A DNA stretch of 64,000 nucleotides from Flavobacteriales bacterium (GTDB lineage Bacteria > Bacteroidota > Bacteroidia > Flavobacteriales_F > PHOS-HE28): positions 62,001 through 126,000 of the forward strand of contig JAEUSU010000026.1 of NCBI GenBank assembly GCA_016788635.1, read 5' to 3'. The notes under the pieces were generated by a model that was not told the origin of the DNA, did not search any database, and was given only the letters and a program-made list of their open reading frames with translations. Shown here piece by piece: positions 24,272-33,002 of this stretch (position 1 is its first letter; each line of letters starts with the position of its first letter). The position numbers and the translations under genes are program-made.

Positions 24272-26404
24272 CTATGGCAAGCCTGCGGAACGTGTATTGG
24301 TGGGCGTGGCACCCCCGATGTTCACCAGGATGATATCCCGGTCGTTGGACCCACCGGAGTACCGGACCACCCCATCCATATTGATATCCTCCGCGAAGTA
24401 GCCGCTGACCGTATTGGTGGCCGTAACCCCGCCAATGCGCGATAGGATCGGGTCACGATCATTGGCAGCTCCGGAATACTTGATGAGCCCATCGTGGTTT
24501 ACGTCACCAGCGAACATGCAGCGCACCGTGCCGATGAGCTTCATAGCGGCGGTGCCTCCATAGGTGGCCTGGGACCCGTTCGCGAAATTGCGCTGGACCG
24601 CTGTGGCGGTCACGTTCACCGGTGCCGCGGTCATGATGGCCAGGTGGTTCCGGTGACGGATGGCGATGTAGTAATCATCTGCCGGCCGGTGGAAGGCCAC
24701 GTCGCTCGTACCGTCCACGTCCACCACATCACCGTCGCGCTGTAAAAGGGCGCTACGGGAGGCCAGCACCAAGGCCGGGTTGGTCTTGTCCCGGAGTTCC
24801 ACCACCACCCAATCCACAATGCTGTTCGTGCCTGTCACATTCAATACTCCGTTGGTGGTAACCTCCGTGCCACCGCCAACCACATGCACATATCCGGGGG
24901 CCACATAGGGCTGGGCGAGGGGGATCAGGCCACTGCTTCGCAACGTACCGTTCATCAGGCTTGTTCCATCAAATGGCCCTTCCAGCATCACCCGTGCACG
25001 TACGCGGATCGGCGTAAGCGGCGTGGTGGCCGGGTCCAGGCCGTTCAGGGTGGTGGATGTGTTGGCGGGATCGAGCCAATCCCTCAACCGATTAGTGGCA
25101 GAAGTGCCGTTCCACATGTTCACGAATTTGGCGCAGTCCGTTGGCACCGTGGCCGCGTTGCTGCAATTCTGCGCCCCGTCGAACATGTGACCCACGATCC
25201 GGCCGTTCTGGTCCCAAAGCGCGCCACCACTGCTCACGGCCTCAATAATGCCGGTGTCCCAGTAATTGCGCCAGCATTCCACGCCCGAGTCGGGGTCAGG
25301 GAATGAAGTGGTTGGTGGGTTCACATCACGCGTGAATTTCTTCACGTCATACATCGGATGACTGATCACCACCTGGCTGGTGGGGATGTTGCCAGTGCGA
25401 TCCCAGCCGGCATAGAAGGCCTGGTAGCTGGGCGGCGGCACGTGGAAGAGCTCCAAGAGGACGAAATCCTTGAAATAACTTCCACTGCGGTACTGCGCTC
25501 CGGTAAGGGTTTGGCTTGTGGGCCCGGTATTCCCCACGCAGCCAGCGCTCTCATAATTGAAATAGAACACCCATTGTTCCGTTTGAGGCGCCCACTGGGT
25601 GGGGTAACAGTGGTGGGCAATGTAGTAGTAGGGCCTGCCGTTTTGAAGGGTGTTGTTAATGAGCTGACCGGTACATCCATTCCCATCAGGCCGCAGGAAC
25701 ATGGTTACTGCGCGTTTCTGCTGTTGCCAAGCCGAGGCCGTCGGGCAGTTGATGTTCACCTGGCAGGGCAGGCTCTCATAACCCGGGTAATAATCGCGGC
25801 CATCCCCTTCCTCCTCTTCGCCCTCTTCTGGAGGATCAAAGAAGTGGAAGATGTCCTTGTAGCCGTGCGTAATACTGGAGAGTTGCAAAACACTGCTCTC
25901 CGGGATGTCCGAACGTTCCTGTATTTCGATGATCACGGCATCACCCTTAACCACGGCCGTGGCAAAAGTTCCTGTGGGCAGCTTGTTGCGCTCGTTGAAG
26001 CCGCCGAGCAGGTGTGTGCGGTCCACGTCATAGAAGAAGATCATGGCATCCGGCGCCGGATCGAACGCGCTGAACTGGAAGCTCGTCATCACCGCACCGG
26101 GCGAGCGAAGCAACAGGCGGCCCACCCGGCGGCCATCCGGCAGTTTCTCCCAGGTCGCGCTCTCCATGACATCCACTTCGAACGAACGCTGCACACCATA
26201 ACGGAAGCCGGTTCCCGTGAGCGTGTCGGAAGCAAGCAGCGCGGCCCGGTCGAGGTAGGTCAACGCGCGTTCACTTATCCCTGCCGGAGTGGCCCATTCA
26301 CCCCAGCCCATGGGTTCTCCACCTTGCGCGATCTGGGCCCCTGCATTGGGACCGAAGAAGAACAACAACGGAAAGAATAGGCCAGGGCGGATCAACTGGA
26401 ACAT
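24272..26404 (-). CDS. Secreted trypsin-like serine protease (lysyl-endopeptidase type) with shared C-terminal module
   Basis: 710 residues. The start MFQLIRPGLFFPLLFFFG gives a good signal peptide. The middle holds a chymotrypsin-fold protease of the lysyl endopeptidase type: YYIAHHCYPTQW (catalytic His, about residue 263), YFKDFVLLEL (Asp) and EAVSSGGALWDQNGRIVG (Ser, SSGGAL replacing GDSGGP). Paired cysteines (CQVNINC, HHC, CRNYW) fit the disulphides of that family. The C-terminus carries the WVVVELRD and YYIAIRHRNHL module plus GDVNHDGLIKYSGAANDRD and EDINMDGVVRYSGGSNDRD loops. Cleavage specificity after lysine is not demonstrable. A hairpin separates it from the upstream PorE-like gene. 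Confidence 0.83.
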   Translation of the reverse strand: MFQLIRPGLFFPLLFFFGPNAGAQIAQGGEPMGWGEWATPAGISERALTYLDRAALLASDTLTGTGFRYGVQRSFEVDVMESATWEKLPDGRRVGRLLLRSPGAVMTSFQFSAFDPAPDAMIFFYDVDRTHLLGGFNERNKLPTGTFATAVVKGDAVIIEIQERSDIPESSVLQLSSITHGYKDIFHFFDPPEEGEEEEGDGRDYYPGYESLPCQVNINCPTASAWQQQKRAVTMFLRPDGNGCTGQLINNTLQNGRPYYYIAHHCYPTQWAPQTEQWVFYFNYESAGCVGNTGPTSQTLTGAQYRSGSYFKDFVLLELFHVPPPSYQAFYAGWDRTGNIPTSQVVISHPMYDVKKFTRDVNPPTTSFPDPDSGVECWRNYWDTGIIEAVSSGGALWDQNGRIVGHMFDGAQNCSNAATVPTDCAKFVNMWNGTSATNRLRDWLDPANTSTTLNGLDPATTPLTPIRVRARVMLEGPFDGTSLMNGTLRSSGLIPLAQPYVAPGYVHVVGGGTEVTTNGVLNVTGTNSIVDWVVVELRDKTNPALVLASRSALLQRDGDVVDVDGTSDVAFHRPADDYYIAIRHRNHLAIMTAAPVNVTATAVQRNFANGSQATYGGTAAMKLIGTVRCMFAGDVNHDGLIKYSGAANDRDPILSRIGGVTATNTVSGYFAEDINMDGVVRYSGGSNDRDIILVNIGGATPTNTRSAGLP

Positions 26405-26419
26405 GGTACCAACGGAAAG

Positions 26420-26440
26420 GGGTTGTGAATGTAACAACCC
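26420..26440 (-). terminator. Intergenic hairpin between PorE-like gene and protease gene
   Basis: GGGTTGT and ACAACCC form a perfect 7-bp stem with a 7-nt loop directly after the PorE-like stop codon. It is followed on the minus strand by CTTTCC, a poor T-tract, so it may be a weak terminator or an attenuator rather than a full stop. Confidence 0.5.
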
Positions 26441-28510
26441 TTACCGCGAAATGATCACGAATTCCGTCCGGCGATTTTGTGCGCGGCCTTCCGGAGTGGT
26501 ATTCTGTGCCACGGGCTTTGTGGGGCCGAACCCTTTGAAACTCAACCGAGGACCAGCGATCCCATGATCCTGCAGCCAGGACATGACGGTGAAGGCGCGG
26601 TCGTTGCTCAGGGCCATGTTCTCATCCAGACGACCTACATCATCTGTGTGGCCATGGATGGCGATCTTGATGGAGGGGTTCTCCTTCAGGAAAGTGGCCA
26701 ACTGCTCAAGAATGGGGATTGTGCTGGGCGTGATGTCCGCGCTGCCCGTGGCATAGTGGATGTCGCTCACACGGTAAGCCTTGCCCACAGCAATGCGCTG
26801 CACCTGCATATCCACATCCGCCACACCCCCACGGGCCGTATCCTCGGCGGTGAAGACGCGTGCATCGAAGACGTGGTCCTTCTTCAGTATGGTCACACGC
26901 ACATCGGCGCCCGGCTTCAGACGCAGCACTGCGGCATATCGCCCATCGGCGCTGTCCACCTTCAAGGTCTCGGTCTTGCGACTGTCCATGTAGGTGATCT
27001 CCACCCTGGCATCACGCACCAACTGGCCCCTTTCATCCTTCACTTCTCCTTTCACGATCAGCACATCATCAGGCCTGGCCTCCTTGGGTAGCTCGAAACT
27101 GAATATGTCCAGCCCCCCCACCCCTTTCAGGCGGTTGCTGGCGAAGTAGCCCAGGCGGCCATCGGCGCTCACGATCAATCCGTGCTCATCCTGCTCTGAA
27201 TTGATGGGGTGCCCCATGTTCACCGGACGCCCCCAGGAACCATCCTCCTGCATGCGGCTGTAGAAGATGTCATAGCCTCCCCCACCCTGGTGCCCCGTGT
27301 TCGGGTCGTCCTTGGAAGGGCCTGCAGCGAAGTAGAGCGTATGGCTATCACTGTGCAGAAAGGGGGCCTTCTCATTCCCATCCGTATTGATACCTGCTAG
27401 GGGCTGAGCTTGGGTCCACACCCCTTTCGGGTCTCGTGTGCTATGGTAAATGTCCATGCCGCGGCTGTCCCTACGAAGCGTGGAAAAGAATAGCGTGCGG
27501 CCATCGGCGCTCAGGCTGGGCTGACTCTCCCAACCGTCCGGTGTGTTGATGGCCGGCCCCAGGTTCTCGAGGGGCCCCCACTCCCACACCTGGCTGCCCG
27601 TGCTCAGGTCCACACGGGTCTCGTAGTGGCAGCGGAACAGGTCGAAGTTGCGGTAGCCCTGTGCATCGGGAGGGCCTCCCACGGTCACAAAAAGCTCCTT
27701 GTTGTTCACGCTGATCGTTACCCCGCCATAATTGTCACCTGAGTTGAACGGCTCGGGGAGCGGCGCACCCTTGTTGAAGTCGCTTTTGGTGTCCGGTCGC
27801 CGGGCTTCACACAGCTGCTCGATGTCCCGTGCGACCAGATCCCCGCGGGCCTGGTACCTGGATTGCCGGGTGAAGAAGAGGATCTCATTGTCTGGCGAGA
27901 GCATGGGCAGGTACTCCCCGTCCGAAGTGCTCACATTGCGCAATGGCACCGGGTTGAAAGCCCGGTCCGGTTTATAGAAGTCGCGGTAGAAGGCCAGTCC
28001 CGGCAGGCGCGCTTCCACCTCGGCCACCTTCTTTGCATGGTCCTTGGCCTGCGGCCCACTGAATTTCAGGAAGGAGTCGTATGCGGCCATGGCTTCCGCA
28101 TACCGCGCATCCGCCTCGTACATCACGCCCAGGTAGTAGTACTGGTCCGCATGATGGTCCGGACAAAGGCCTTTGAGCTTCTCCAGGTAAGCGATGGCCG
28201 GCGCATAATTCCCGCTCCCTGAGCTAACGCGGCGAAAGGCCGAAACGCCGGTGCGAAAGAGACACTCACCACACTCGGGCTGCACTTCCAGCGTGGCCTT
28301 CAGCTTTTGGTGCCGCTCCACGGGATCTTTGGCCTTGGCGGCCTCGTCCAGCAGCTTCAGCACCTTCTTGTCCGTGGGAGGGTCGCAGGGTCCCGGCTCG
28401 CTCTCGTCCTGAGCATTCACAACACCCATGGACAACACCACCATGGCCAGAAGTGCCCACCGATGGATGCCCGTGCTCCTTCCCTTCACCTCCGTCACAC
28501 GCGGATTCAT
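26441..28510 (-). CDS. PorE-like protein: TPR, WD40-type propeller, carboxypeptidase-regulatory and OmpA domains
   Basis: 689 residues. The signal peptide (RWALLAMVVLSMGVVNAQ) is followed by TPR helices (about 40-180), a PD40-type beta-propeller (about 185-470; repeated blades such as QPSLSADGRTLFFST), a carboxypeptidase-regulatory-like beta sandwich (VKGEVKDERGQLVRDARVE) and an OmpA C-terminal peptidoglycan-binding domain (AIHGHTDDVGRLDENMALSN, NRRTEFVIIS). This domain order is that of PorE, a T9SS component that anchors the machinery to peptidoglycan. Paralogues with the same order exist, so PorE identity is likely but not certain. The start overlaps the AsmA-family stop as ATGA, so the two are translationally coupled. 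Confidence 0.85.
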   Translation of the reverse strand: MNPRVTEVKGRSTGIHRWALLAMVVLSMGVVNAQDESEPGPCDPPTDKKVLKLLDEAAKAKDPVERHQKLKATLEVQPECGECLFRTGVSAFRRVSSGSGNYAPAIAYLEKLKGLCPDHHADQYYYLGVMYEADARYAEAMAAYDSFLKFSGPQAKDHAKKVAEVEARLPGLAFYRDFYKPDRAFNPVPLRNVSTSDGEYLPMLSPDNEILFFTRQSRYQARGDLVARDIEQLCEARRPDTKSDFNKGAPLPEPFNSGDNYGGVTISVNNKELFVTVGGPPDAQGYRNFDLFRCHYETRVDLSTGSQVWEWGPLENLGPAINTPDGWESQPSLSADGRTLFFSTLRRDSRGMDIYHSTRDPKGVWTQAQPLAGINTDGNEKAPFLHSDSHTLYFAAGPSKDDPNTGHQGGGGYDIFYSRMQEDGSWGRPVNMGHPINSEQDEHGLIVSADGRLGYFASNRLKGVGGLDIFSFELPKEARPDDVLIVKGEVKDERGQLVRDARVEITYMDSRKTETLKVDSADGRYAAVLRLKPGADVRVTILKKDHVFDARVFTAEDTARGGVADVDMQVQRIAVGKAYRVSDIHYATGSADITPSTIPILEQLATFLKENPSIKIAIHGHTDDVGRLDENMALSNDRAFTVMSWLQDHGIAGPRLSFKGFGPTKPVAQNTTPEGRAQNRRTEFVIISR

Positions 28511-31344
28511 TTCACCGTGGTATCCGTCTCTTCCGCTTTGCGCACCAGGTCATCCCCCTTCTTCCGCGCGGTCTCCACAATGCCGTCAGCCCGCTTGTCC
28601 GCCTCGGCAATGGCCTGCGCCTCCTTCTTGTCCGCCTCCTTCTTCAGCTTCTCGGCGGCCACCTTCGCGGCGGTCTTGCTGATGGGGTCCTTGGCGTCGT
28701 TCACGAGCTTGTCCGCCTGGGCGTATGCTTCTCCTTTCAACCGTGCGGCCTCGCGGCGTGCATCGGCCTTCAACTGGTCCGCCTGCTTCTGTGCCTCGGC
28801 GATCAACCGGTCACGCTCCTCCCTGGCCTTTGCAATGGCCTCCTCCTTGGCCTTGTTGATCTGCACGTTCAACTCCTGCTTCAACTCCTCCTTGATGGTC
28901 TCCTTCAGGTTGGCGCCGCTGCCGGCGAACACGGGCTTGATCACAGGCTTTTGCACGGTGCCGGTGATCTTGGCCGTGAGGTCCAGTTCAGCAGGCACCT
29001 GGAAATTGCTACCGATGGCCTGGTTGGCCTGGCCCAGCCAGCCACTTACGACCTGGTTCGCTGCCGCGCCGAACATATCGGTGGGCACCTTGGCCTTCAT
29101 GTCATAGTCAATGGCCTGGTCCGCAAAGGCGGTGCTGCCACCCACGTTGGCCTTGATGCGGTCGATCTTCACGTCGAAGGGGTCGGTGATCATCTTGCCG
29201 TCCTTGAAGTGGTAGGTGAAGAATAGGTCGTTGAAGGTGGTGTTCTCAATACCCTGGACCTTCAGTGCCTTGGCCAGGTCCACCAAAGGCTGGAAGCCAT
29301 CCACGCGCATGCTCTTGGTGCGGAAGGAGCCCTTGCCGGTGAGGGTCTCCATCTTCGGCATCATGTGGGGGTCCAGGTCTGCGGTCATGGTAAGGGCCGT
29401 GCTGTATTTGCCCTTGCAGGTCTTCGCGATGGGGGCCATCTTCTGGACGGTCTCCACGTATTGCACGGTCTGCTCGATGTCCAGCTCCTTCACATCGTAG
29501 GCCAGGTCGAAGAAGGGACGGGCCTTGTCCTTGGTGTCGTATGAGCCACTCATCTTCACGTCGCCTCCGAAGATGTTGAAGAAGACATCCTTCAGGTCCA
29601 CCCGTTCGTCGTGCACATGCAACGCGCCTTTGGCGTTGGCCAGGGTCATGTTGTCGTAGACGAGCTTGCGCACGCTGGCGTTCATGCGGAAGTCCACGTT
29701 CTTTGGCACTTCGATCAGGCTCATCTGCGAGGTATCCGCCGGTGCCTCGGTGGTGGTTTCCGCAGTGGACGGGCCCATGAGCTCGTTGAGGTCGAAGAGC
29801 TCGCTGGCGGCGGTGAAGCTGCCGGTGAGGGTGCTGTCCTTCAACCACCACTGCAGGTAGTTGTCTATGCGGCCGCTGGCCTTCAGGTCACTGGCGCCGA
29901 TGCTGCCGGTGTAGTTCACGAGGGCCAGGTAGCGCGGGTTGAAGTCAAAATGCAGGTTGGTGATGCCGATGGCATAGGGCAGCGAATCGCTGCGGTAGAC
30001 CATGTCCTGCAGGATCAATTCGCCATCGGCCTTGAACTTCTCGAAGCGCTGGGCCTCGATGTCGCTCATGGCGCCCTTCAGCGCCACATCAGCGGATAGC
30101 CTTCCCTTCAGCTCATCGCCTTTGGGCATGGGCACCACACGGCCCAGGCTGGCCAGGTCCAGTCTGGCCTTCACCTCGGTGTCGATGTTCGGGTCGCTGA
30201 TGGGGCGTGAAAGATGCAGACGCGCATCAATGGGGTTGCCGGCCAGCTGCATGGCGAAGCGTTTCAGGTCCACCACCATGCCGTCCAGGTCCTTGCCCTC
30301 CGGGCTGGTGATGTCGCAGCTGATCATGATGCGCTCCACGCTCTCCGGCAGATCGGGGTACTTGAAGCGGCCATTGTCCACCCCGATGTGCACGCCGAAG
30401 CCGGGCATGGTGGTCTCGTTGTAGGTGCCCTTTACAAAGCCGTTGAAGGCCACCTTGCCGCTCATGTCCACGCCCTTCAGGTCCGTCGCGAATTCGGCAG
30501 GCACCAGGCTCAGGATCGTGGCCAGGTCGTTCCGGCGGGTGTCCCACTTCAGATCCATCACAATGTCATCACCGGGCATGGCCAGCCATCCATCCATGCC
30601 GAGCACGAGCTGGTTCACACTGGCCTCGTTCTCCTTGAAGGTGAACTTCATGTTGGGCAGATCCATATCCAGATCGGCCTTGATGTCAGCCGTGGCGTTC
30701 TTGAGGTAGGTAACGCCATCGAAGACCACACCGGCCGTGTCGCAATGCGTGGTGGTGCTCAGGGTGAAGAGGTCCTGGGTGAAATCGCCGCTGCCCTTGT
30801 GGTGCAGGCCGCGCAGGTCCATGTACATCGGCAATGAGGCATCGTCGTAGATCACCCGGCCACGCTCGATCCAATACTCCTGCAGGCCCACGTTGAAGGC
30901 CGATGTGCTGGTATCGGCAGGTGTCTCAGCAGCCGTACTATCGGTCAGTGCGATGTCCCAGTTGGCGCGGCCATCGGCCAGCACCTTGGCGTGGATGAAA
31001 GGGCGTGTGAGCCCCACGCGCTTGATCTCGATCTTGTCCCGCCACAGGCTCTTGATGTCGATGGTGGCGCTCAGCGCGCCGATCTCCGCCAGGCAGATGC
31101 CCTCGAAAGGGGCCTTGTTGCACACCTTCACATCCTCGATCGTCACCGTGAGGTTGGGGAAGCTTTTCAGGATGGTGATGTCCCAATCCCCCCAATCCAC
31201 TGTGGCGTTCAAGTTGGCGTTCACCTGCTCCTTCACGATCGCCTCGATCTTGCCCTTGAACACGATGGGTAGGATGATGGCGGCAGCGAGTATTAGGACC
31301 ACGAGGACCACCAGGGCAATCACGATGCGTTTCATCCACTTCAT
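28507..31344 (-). CDS. AsmA-family envelope protein with long charged helical tail
   Basis: 945 residues. One N-terminal transmembrane helix (IVIALVVLVVLILAAAIILP) anchors a long periplasmic AsmA-type body (for example TVTIEDVKVCNKAPFEG and IKSLWRDKIEIKRVGLTRPF). AsmA-like proteins (TamB, YhdP, AsmA) form hydrophobic grooves implicated in lipid transfer to the outer membrane. The last ~130 residues are an Ala/Lys/Glu-rich segment (EELKQELNVQINKAKEEAIA, then LIAEAQKQADQLKADARREA), predicted as a long charged helix or coiled coil. It is coupled to the PorE-like gene through an ATGA overlap. Its promoter, GATCTTTG, lies about 138 nt upstream, giving an unusually long leader for this window. Confidence 0.85.
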   Translation of the reverse strand: MKWMKRIVIALVVLVVLILAAAIILPIVFKGKIEAIVKEQVNANLNATVDWGDWDITILKSFPNLTVTIEDVKVCNKAPFEGICLAEIGALSATIDIKSLWRDKIEIKRVGLTRPFIHAKVLADGRANWDIALTDSTAAETPADTSTSAFNVGLQEYWIERGRVIYDDASLPMYMDLRGLHHKGSGDFTQDLFTLSTTTHCDTAGVVFDGVTYLKNATADIKADLDMDLPNMKFTFKENEASVNQLVLGMDGWLAMPGDDIVMDLKWDTRRNDLATILSLVPAEFATDLKGVDMSGKVAFNGFVKGTYNETTMPGFGVHIGVDNGRFKYPDLPESVERIMISCDITSPEGKDLDGMVVDLKRFAMQLAGNPIDARLHLSRPISDPNIDTEVKARLDLASLGRVVPMPKGDELKGRLSADVALKGAMSDIEAQRFEKFKADGELILQDMVYRSDSLPYAIGITNLHFDFNPRYLALVNYTGSIGASDLKASGRIDNYLQWWLKDSTLTGSFTAASELFDLNELMGPSTAETTTEAPADTSQMSLIEVPKNVDFRMNASVRKLVYDNMTLANAKGALHVHDERVDLKDVFFNIFGGDVKMSGSYDTKDKARPFFDLAYDVKELDIEQTVQYVETVQKMAPIAKTCKGKYSTALTMTADLDPHMMPKMETLTGKGSFRTKSMRVDGFQPLVDLAKALKVQGIENTTFNDLFFTYHFKDGKMITDPFDVKIDRIKANVGGSTAFADQAIDYDMKAKVPTDMFGAAANQVVSGWLGQANQAIGSNFQVPAELDLTAKITGTVQKPVIKPVFAGSGANLKETIKEELKQELNVQINKAKEEAIAKAREERDRLIAEAQKQADQLKADARREAARLKGEAYAQADKLVNDAKDPISKTAAKVAAEKLKKEADKKEAQAIAEADKRADGIVETARKKGDDLVRKAEETDTTVK

Positions 31345-31465
31345 GGGGGGAGCGAGGTTGGTTGTTGGTTGTCAATTGTCCGTATCCCATTGTCGAGCGG
31401 TCGGCGGTATCCTGCTGACAACAGACAACGGTGCACTGGTCAATGGGGTCATACAGATCCGTGAC

Positions 31466-31490
31466 CCGGGTCGCGGACCCGGCAAAGATC
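31466..31490 (-). promoter_or_regulatory. Promoter and overlapping hairpin of the AsmA/PorE-like operon
   Basis: GATCTTTG at 31483-31490 fits the -7 element except for its first base. Immediately downstream, CCGGGTC-GCG-GACCCGG (31466-31482) is a perfect 7-bp inverted repeat that covers the predicted transcription start. It could be an operator or a 5' hairpin of the ~138-nt leader. The rest of 31345-31465 has no gene; it contains GTTG-rich imperfect direct repeats near the AsmA start. Confidence 0.45.
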
Positions 31491-31533
31491 GTTCCGTATG
31501 AAGGCGATCGGTGAGCCTGCGGCCCCACCTTGT

Positions 31534-32949
31534 TCACGCCGGGTCCGTGAAGAGCTTCTCCCCTTCGGAATGGGCCACCACGCTGCACACGGCGGCGTCA
31601 CCGGTCACGTTCACCACGGTGCGGAACATGTCCAGCGGCCGGTCGATGGTGAAGATGATGGCCACCCAGGCGGGGTCTAGGCCAAGGGACGAGAGCACCA
31701 CCACCAGCAGGATGAGGCCCGCGCTGGGCACGGCCGCCGCACCGATGCTGGCCAATGAGGCGGTGAGCAGGATGGTGAGCTGCTGGGCCAGGGTGAGGTC
31801 CACCGCATGGAACTGGGCCAGGAAGACCACCGCCACGGCCTGGTAGAGGCTGGTGCCATCCATGTTCACCGTGGCGCCAATGGGCAGCACGAAGCTGGCG
31901 GTGCTTTTGCTCACCCCGATGTTCTCCTCCACGCATTTGATGGTGGCGGGCAGGGTGGCCGCACTGCTGCTGGTGCTGAAGGCGAGCAACTGGGCGGGGC
32001 TCATGGCCTTCAGAAAGCGGCGGAACACGTTGCGGCGCATGAGGACCGACATGAGCGTGGGGTACATCACGAAGACCACGATGGCCAGGCCCAGCACCAC
32101 GGTGAGGGCATAGCCTGCGAGGCTCTTGAAAAGCTCGCCCACGGCCCCGAGGTCATCGCCCGCGATGCGTGCCACCACACCGGCCATCAGCGCGAACACG
32201 AAGAAGGGAGCGGCCTTCATCACCACCTCCACCATCTTCATGAACACGTCGTTGCAGCCGTTGCAGAAGGCGGCCACCGGACCGGCGCGGTCGGCGGGGA
32301 TCATCAGCAGCATGATGCCGAAGAACACGGCGAAGAAGATCACCTGCAACATCAGCGTATTGTTGAAGCTGAGGAAAATGTTGCTCGGTACGATGTCCAC
32401 CAGGAATTGCAACGGGCCACGCTGCTTGGTCACCTCCGCATTCTTCAACTGCTGCGTAACCCATTCTTCCGGCGCTTTGGAGCCACGCACGGCCGCCAGG
32501 CTGTCGACCAGGGCGCGGTTCGCCGGGTCGCAGCTCAGGCACTTTCCGTCCACGGGGCGCTCCACGTGGGCGGTCTCCTTCACCCACAACTCGTACTGGA
32601 TGCGGTTCACCGTGCGCTTCTCGTCAGCGGCCCAATTCCCGGGCATGATCAGGTTCACCACCAGCAGGCCGATGGCCACTGCCGCCACGGTGGTCAGCAG
32701 ATACAGGCCCATGGTGCGGAACCCGAGCCGGCCCAGTTTGGCCACCTCGCCCATGCCGGCCACACCGGTGATGATGCTGAAGAGCACCAGGGGCACGGCG
32801 ATCAGCTTCAGCAGGTTGATGAAGATGTCGCCGAAGGGAGCGATCCAATCCAGGCTGAAACGGCTCCAGCCCATGGCGCTCGCCAGTATGGCCCAGCCCA
32901 CACCGGCGGCCATGCCGAGCAGGATGCGGAAGTGGAGTGGAAGTTTCAT
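31534..32949 (-). CDS. Dicarboxylate/amino acid:cation symporter (DAACS/GltP family)
   Basis: 471 residues with the membrane pattern of the glutamate/dicarboxylate symporter family. Family signatures are the re-entrant loop [20 protein letters not shown] and [20 protein letters not shown] with the cation-binding NMDGT motif. Between early helices there is a long soluble insertion of roughly 75 residues (after [17 protein letters not shown]) containing a CxxC pair (DGKCLSCDP) before [17 protein letters not shown]. Bacteroidota homologues often have an extended loop here, but the CxxC is unusual. The start [12 protein letters not shown] is favoured because the CATCTTTG promoter is 19 nt upstream. 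It probably imports C4-dicarboxylates or acidic amino acids with Na+ or H+. Confidence 0.88.
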   Translation of the reverse strand: MKLPLHFRILLGMAAGVGWAILASAMGWSRFSLDWIAPFGDIFINLLKLIAVPLVLFSIITGVAGMGEVAKLGRLGFRTMGLYLLTTVAAVAIGLLVVNLIMPGNWAADEKRTVNRIQYELWVKETAHVERPVDGKCLSCDPANRALVDSLAAVRGSKAPEEWVTQQLKNAEVTKQRGPLQFLVDIVPSNIFLSFNNTLMLQVIFFAVFFGIMLLMIPADRAGPVAAFCNGCNDVFMKMVEVVMKAAPFFVFALMAGVVARIAGDDLGAVGELFKSLAGYALTVVLGLAIVVFVMYPTLMSVLMRRNVFRRFLKAMSPAQLLAFSTSSSAATLPATIKCVEENIGVSKSTASFVLPIGATVNMDGTSLYQAVAVVFLAQFHAVDLTLAQQLTILLTASLASIGAAAVPSAGLILLVVVLSSLGLDPAWVAIIFTIDRPLDMFRTVVNVTGDAAVCSVVAHSEGEKLFTDPA

Positions 32950-32968
32950 CAGGGGCAAGGCAAGTGAC

Positions 32969-32976
32969 CAAAGATG
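32969..32976 (-). promoter_or_regulatory. -7 promoter element of the symporter (CATCTTTG)
   Basis: It matches TAnnTTTG except for the first base and lies 19 nt before the ATG, in the short gap after aroC. Confidence 0.5.
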
Positions 32977-33002
32977 CGGCACAGGACCGATCGGTGGATC
33001 AT

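Noticed and set aside
31807-32967. 386-codon His-rich plus-strand frame
   Set aside because: It is the shadow of the symporter gene (His codons are the complement of Val/Met-rich membrane helices).
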